Below are positions 6,263 to 8,809 of a DNA stretch of 8,809 nt, piece by piece. Position 1 is the first letter of the stretch. Each line of letters begins with the position of its first letter. The notes beneath the pieces are model-generated. The model searched no databases. It was not told where the DNA came from and was given only the letters and a program-made list of their open reading frames with translations. The position numbers and the translations under genes were made by a program. Source of the stretch: Deltaproteobacteria bacterium (GTDB lineage: Bacteria > Desulfobacterota > DSM-4660 > Desulfatiglandales > HGW-15); assembly GCA_030671095.1 (NCBI GenBank), contig DAOVAK010000080.1, positions 1 to 8,809 on the forward strand, read 5' to 3'.

Positions 6263-6985
6263 ATGAAAGAAAAAACTATCGGTATCCTCGGCGGCATGGG
6301 ACCGGAGGCGACCCTTGATTTCTTTGGAAAAATTATCCAGAATACACCAGCCACCAGTGACCAAGAGCACCTCAGGGTGATCATCGACAACAATCCGAAA
6401 ATACCTGACCGTACGGAGGCCATTTTGGGAAAGGGAGAAAGCCCCGTCCCCGTTATGGTTCAAGGTGGTCTGTCTTTGGCAAAAGCAGGCGCTGATTTCA
6501 TTGTTATTCCTTGTATTTCAGCCCACTTTTTTCTTGATGAGTTACGCTGTAACCTGAGCCTACCCATCATCTCTGCTTTCGATGAAGTGGCTGTTTTGAT
6601 TACCCGGAATCACCCAGATATCAAAGCAGTAGGCCTTTTAGCTACAAAAGGCACCATTCAGGGTGGTCGGTTCCAGGAAACACTCATTGAGAGTGGCATC
6701 AAGACACTGGCGCCCGAACCTGAGGAACAAGAGCGGGTTATGTCCGCTATTTACAAAATAAAGAATTTCTCGGCACATAAAGTTCGCAAGGAAACCAAAG
6801 GAATTTTGGCCGATATTGCGTGCAGCCTGATCGCACGAGGATCGCAGGGCATCATTGCCGGTTGCACAGAGATTCCCTTGGTCCTCGAACCGGAGGATGT
6901 GATAGTTCCCTTACTTGATCCCCTCCTAATCCTAGCCAAAGCTGCTGTCAGAGAAGCACAACAAGTGACGTCCATTGACCCTTAA
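6263..6985 (+). CDS. Aspartate/glutamate racemase family protein
   Basis: An intact-looking 240-residue gene, the usual length for aspartate racemases (PLP-independent, two-cysteine enzymes that swap a proton at C-alpha). It begins TIGILGGMGPEATLDFFGKI, the family signature. The two catalytic cysteines are Cys84 in IPCISAHFF and Cys201 in GCTEIPLVL. Normally the first motif is PCNTAH; here Asn-Thr is replaced by Ile-Ser, while both cysteines and the His remain. That suggests a shifted or reduced substrate preference rather than loss. GGGAG at 6251-6255 gives seven-base spacing to the ATG. It is the only full-length member of the racemase/hydantoinase cluster left here. The natural substrate could be aspartate, glutamate or another amino acid or derivative. 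Confidence 0.85.
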   Translation: MKEKTIGILGGMGPEATLDFFGKIIQNTPATSDQEHLRVIIDNNPKIPDRTEAILGKGESPVPVMVQGGLSLAKAGADFIVIPCISAHFFLDELRCNLSLPIISAFDEVAVLITRNHPDIKAVGLLATKGTIQGGRFQETLIESGIKTLAPEPEEQERVMSAIYKIKNFSAHKVRKETKGILADIACSLIARGSQGIIAGCTEIPLVLEPEDVIVPLLDPLLILAKAAVREAQQVTSIDP

Positions 6986-6997
6986 GGTCAAACCTTA
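6981..6997 (+). other. Weak hairpin after the racemase stop
   Basis: TAAGGT (6983-6988) and ACCTTA (6992-6997) can pair around a three-base CAA loop, overlapping the TAA stop. No T-run follows, so a terminator is not well supported. Confidence 0.25.
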
Positions 6998-7087
6998 GTG
7001 CCGAAACCCCAGTGGCGAAATCAAATTGAGACAGAGGGCAAAAACAGAGGGATCAGTTTGTTCACTAACACTTATGAGAAAGGTGAC

Positions 7088-7330
7088 ATGAACAGTAAAC
7101 CAGCAGACATAGCGATAAAGGGAGGGATTCTGGTAAATAGCAAGGGGATGACCCGGGCTGATGTCTTTGTGAAAGATGGCCTCATAGAGGGCATAGAGCT
7201 CGGCGAGAGTGAAAGGCCTGCGTCGAGATTCATTGACGCTAATGGAACATTCGTACTTCCAGGGGTTATCGATGCGCACCTTTTGTGCCCGATGCCACCG
7301 AATCGTCATCGAGGATCTGGAGCTTTTTGA
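7088..7330 (+). pseudogene. Dihydropyrimidinase/hydantoinase, N-terminal fragment
   Basis: The ATG at 7088, preceded by AAAGGTG, opens MNSKPADIAIKGGILVNSKG and continues ADVFVKDGLIEGIE ... FIDANGTFVLPGVIDAHL. This is the start of cyclic amidohydrolases: DxxIKGG, a KDGxI turn, and the PGxIDxHxH metal-binding strand. Intact family members are about 460 residues and open the ring of hydantoins or dihydropyrimidines. Only about 64 residues survive. After the first metal-ligand His of the HxH pair (codon 7277-7279) the sequence switches at 7280-7284 into an ISL3 transposase, read in a different frame, and stops at 7330 after a nonsense tail. An in-frame GTG at 6998 would add 30 residues unlike the family, so 7088 is preferred. 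Confidence 0.77.
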
Positions 7331-8208
7331 GCCGTATGTGCGGGTCACCGTGCGCCTGGCTCGGTACATCCACGATCTGTGCAAGTTCATGACCGTTGGA
7401 GAGGTGGCCGAACACCTGGACCTGGATTGGAAAACCGTCAAGGATATCGGCAAGCTCTTTCTGGAGAAGGAGTATGGGCAAACGGACTATGAAGGGCTCA
7501 GGATCTTGGCTATCGATGAAATCTCCCTCCGCAAAGGGCACAGGTACCTGACCATGGTACTCGACTATGAGAGCGGCAGAGTAGTGTGGATTGGGAAGCA
7601 CCGAAGCGCCAAAACGCTCTGCTCCTTTTTCAACCGCATGACCTCCAGGCAAAGAAAGGCTCTTGAGGCCATCGTCATGGATATGTGGGACCCCTCTATC
7701 AAAGCCGTACGAAAGAAGATCCCCCATGTGAAAATCGTCTTCGCTCTGTTTCATGTGGTTGCCCAATTCAACCGCCTCATCGATAACGTGCGCAATAGTG
7801 AATATCGTAAGGCTTCCACACAAGACAAGGAGGTGTTCAAAGGAGCCAAGTACCTCCAGAGCGCCAGCACCTCAAACAACTCCTGAAGCTCAACGAGGTG
7901 ATCACCACCGTGCTGATCCTAAGAGACAAGCTCAAGCACATCTGGTCCAACCGATCCAGGACGTGGGCGAACAAAAGGATCGATGAGTGGTGTGCCTTGG
8001 CTCACAGCCCAAAAATCGAGAGCTGACCAAGTTTGCCGACATGCTCGAAGGATACAGCTTTGGGATTCTCAACCACTGCGATTATCCCATCCATACCGGC
8101 AAACTGGAAGGCGTCAACAACAAGATCAAAGTCATCAAACGAAGGACTTATGGCTTCCATGATTTACGATACTTCTCGCTCAAAATCATACAGGCATTCG
8201 CCAACTAA
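7281..8208 (+). pseudogene. ISL3-family transposase, lacking N-terminus and frameshifted
   Basis: The remaining product starts inside the second zinc-finger pair (CARCHRIVIEDL, from 7284) and runs through the helix-turn-helix FMTVGEVAEHLDLDWKTVKDI, then the DDE core: Asp in LAIDEISLRKGHRYLT (codon 7515), Asp in VMDMWDPS (codon 7680), and Glu in HTGKLEGVNNKIKVIKRR (codon 8107). Text such as FALFHVVAQFNRLID and RRTYGFHDLRYF is typical of ISL3. About 90 N-terminal residues are missing. The frame breaks near 7853-7865, where codons after AKYL appear lost, and again at an A5 run (8011-8015), where one more A would restore SPKNRELTKFA. The stop TAA lies inside the terminal repeat. All three catalytic acids are present, but the gene cannot give a whole protein. 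Confidence 0.85.
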
Positions 8209-8222
8209 TTTGGAGATGAACC
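8200..8222 (+). repeat. Right 23-base terminal inverted repeat (ISL3-type)
   Basis: It begins GCCAACTAAT and ends GGAGATGAACC and is the perfect reverse complement of 5214-5236. The last three codons of the transposase fall inside or beside it (Ala-Asn-stop). The adjoining sequence is A-rich (TAAAAAAA), in line with AT-rich target choice by ISL3 elements. Confidence 0.85.
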
Positions 8223-8298
8223 TAAAAAAACTACCTGATTTCTCATGCAAATACCACCGATTTAATATCAAGGTAAACCCCCTTCTAACCAACTATCA

Positions 8299-8652
8299 TC
8301 AAACCAGGACTCTATCTCCGTGACTTTTAGGCTTTGAAATAACAACAAAAATTAAGTCAATATTCGAGTTGTTAGTCAGCTTATGAGGAAATTTCGGCGG
8401 CACCTCAATTCCTTCATGTTCCCTCAAACGGTGCGTTTTGGTACCTATTTCAATGGTAGCTTGACCTGATAAAATAAAAAAGAATTGCCAGGCTTTTTTA
8501 TGGTAATGCTTCACCTCTGAAGCACCTGGTGGAACCCTTTCCTGGATAATACTCAATTCATCAGATTTAACCAGATGCCATCCATCACAGTTAGCTCCCC
8601 AAGCATAATGCTCTGCATTGTTTTTGTTTATTTTTTCAAGATCATACATCAT
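8299..8652 (-). CDS. Small cupin-domain protein
   Basis: About 117 residues with a single cupin barrel. Motif 1 is GASEVKHYHKKAWQFFFILSG, with the two metal-ligand histidines as HxH; motif 2 is GIEVPPKFPHKLTN, with the third His. The acidic ligand usually found in motif 1 (a Glu four to five residues after HxH) is Gln here, so metal binding may rest on three histidines. The ending KPKSHGDRVLV fits small cupins of this type. Substrates in the family are diverse and no reaction can be assigned. Two adjacent ATG codons (8652 and 8649 on the minus strand) follow GAGAAG; 8649 has the better spacing. A TTG at 8694 would add a basic, unlikely leader. It faces the IS remnant and has no visible operon partner. 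Confidence 0.82.
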   Translation of the reverse strand: MMYDLEKINKNNAEHYAWGANCDGWHLVKSDELSIIQERVPPGASEVKHYHKKAWQFFFILSGQATIEIGTKTHRLREHEGIEVPPKFPHKLTNNSNIDLIFVVISKPKSHGDRVLV

Positions 8653-8809
8653 TGTTCTTCTCAAATCTAAATGATTGAGCCGCCGCGAACCCAATAGGCT
8701 TTGCCGCTCAACAGTGATAGAATCTCCTTCCCGACCTACCTCTTGGGGACCTCCTCAAGCCTTCGGCTGTGCCTGAGGTTGCTTACTCTTGAGAAAAAAC
8801 AGGCAGATA
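8653..8809. other. Terminal noncoding stretch with weak hairpins
   Basis: No gene is recognised here. TTGAGC (8675-8680) and GCTCAA (8706-8711) form a six-base inverted repeat with a long loop. A second, shorter structure pairs CCTCA-AGCC (8753-8761) with GGCT and TGAGG (8765-8778) around a TTC loop with a five-base bulge. Either may belong to the cupin leader or be chance; no clear promoter boxes were found. Confidence 0.25.

Larger units (their letters stand above)
7281..8222 (+). mobile_element. ISL3-family insertion sequence, right-hand remnant
   Basis: This segment keeps the 3' part of the transposase and the right terminal repeat but has no left terminal repeat at its own left edge, where it abuts the truncated hydantoinase. 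ISL3 elements are usually 1.3-2.3 kb with one transposase and 8-base target duplications, from family knowledge. The only other copy of the terminal repeat is 3 kb away at 5214. The piece is therefore a deletion remnant or half of a rearranged element. Confidence 0.75.

Noticed and set aside
5206..8230. Target-site duplication joining the two inverted repeats
   Set aside because: The 8 bases outside the left repeat (AAAAATTT) and the right repeat (TAAAAAAA) agree at only four positions, as expected for two A/T-rich sites.
8674..8712. Integron attC site beside the cupin gene
   Set aside because: GTTGAGC and GCTCAAT resemble the R boxes, but they occur in the opposite order to a true attC and no inner L boxes or neighbouring cassette genes are found.

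Overview
The window looks like a bacterial chromosome fragment of moderate GC, probably from an anaerobe. It carries a ferredoxin-linked 2-oxoacid oxidoreductase, an ADP-forming acyl-CoA ligase, and decaying amino-acid racemase and hydantoinase genes. This set suits a syntrophic or sulfate-reducing lineage such as Desulfobacterota, but no marker gene here fixes the taxonomy and the assignment is only an inference.

Region 1 (1-5006) is intact and tightly packed. It opens with the C-terminal tail of a threonine synthase-like PLP enzyme (1-150). Six + strand genes follow with overlaps or gaps of 0-6 bases: korA, korB and korC (the alpha, beta and gamma subunits of a 2-oxoacid:ferredoxin oxidoreductase), sucC and sucD (beta and alpha subunits of succinate-CoA ligase), and korD (a two-cluster ferredoxin subunit). 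The gene order reads as one pathway: 2-oxoacid + CoA + oxidised ferredoxin gives acyl-CoA, CO2 and reduced ferredoxin, and the ligase then turns the acyl-CoA into acid plus ATP. 2-Oxoglutarate to succinate is the default reading. However, KorA and both ligase subunits have changed residues in conserved loops near the substrate, so another 2-oxoacid is possible.

Region 2 (5007-8222) is a graveyard. It holds a glutamate racemase start cut off exactly at a 23-base inverted repeat, about 650 bases of degraded sequence, the C-terminal half of an AroM-like protein, one apparently intact aspartate/glutamate racemase-family gene, the first 64 codons of a dihydropyrimidinase/hydantoinase, and an ISL3-family transposase that lacks its N-terminus and is frameshifted. 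The second copy of the 23-base inverted repeat closes this region at 8222. Three racemase-superfamily genes plus a hydantoinase suggest a former D-amino-acid or hydantoin cluster broken up by insertion sequences.

Region 3 (8223-8809) holds a small cupin protein on the minus strand. About 155 bases beyond it contain only weak hairpins and no recognisable gene.

The most interesting candidates are the KOR plus ligase operon with altered substrate loops, and the IS-bounded remains of the racemase/hydantoinase cluster.
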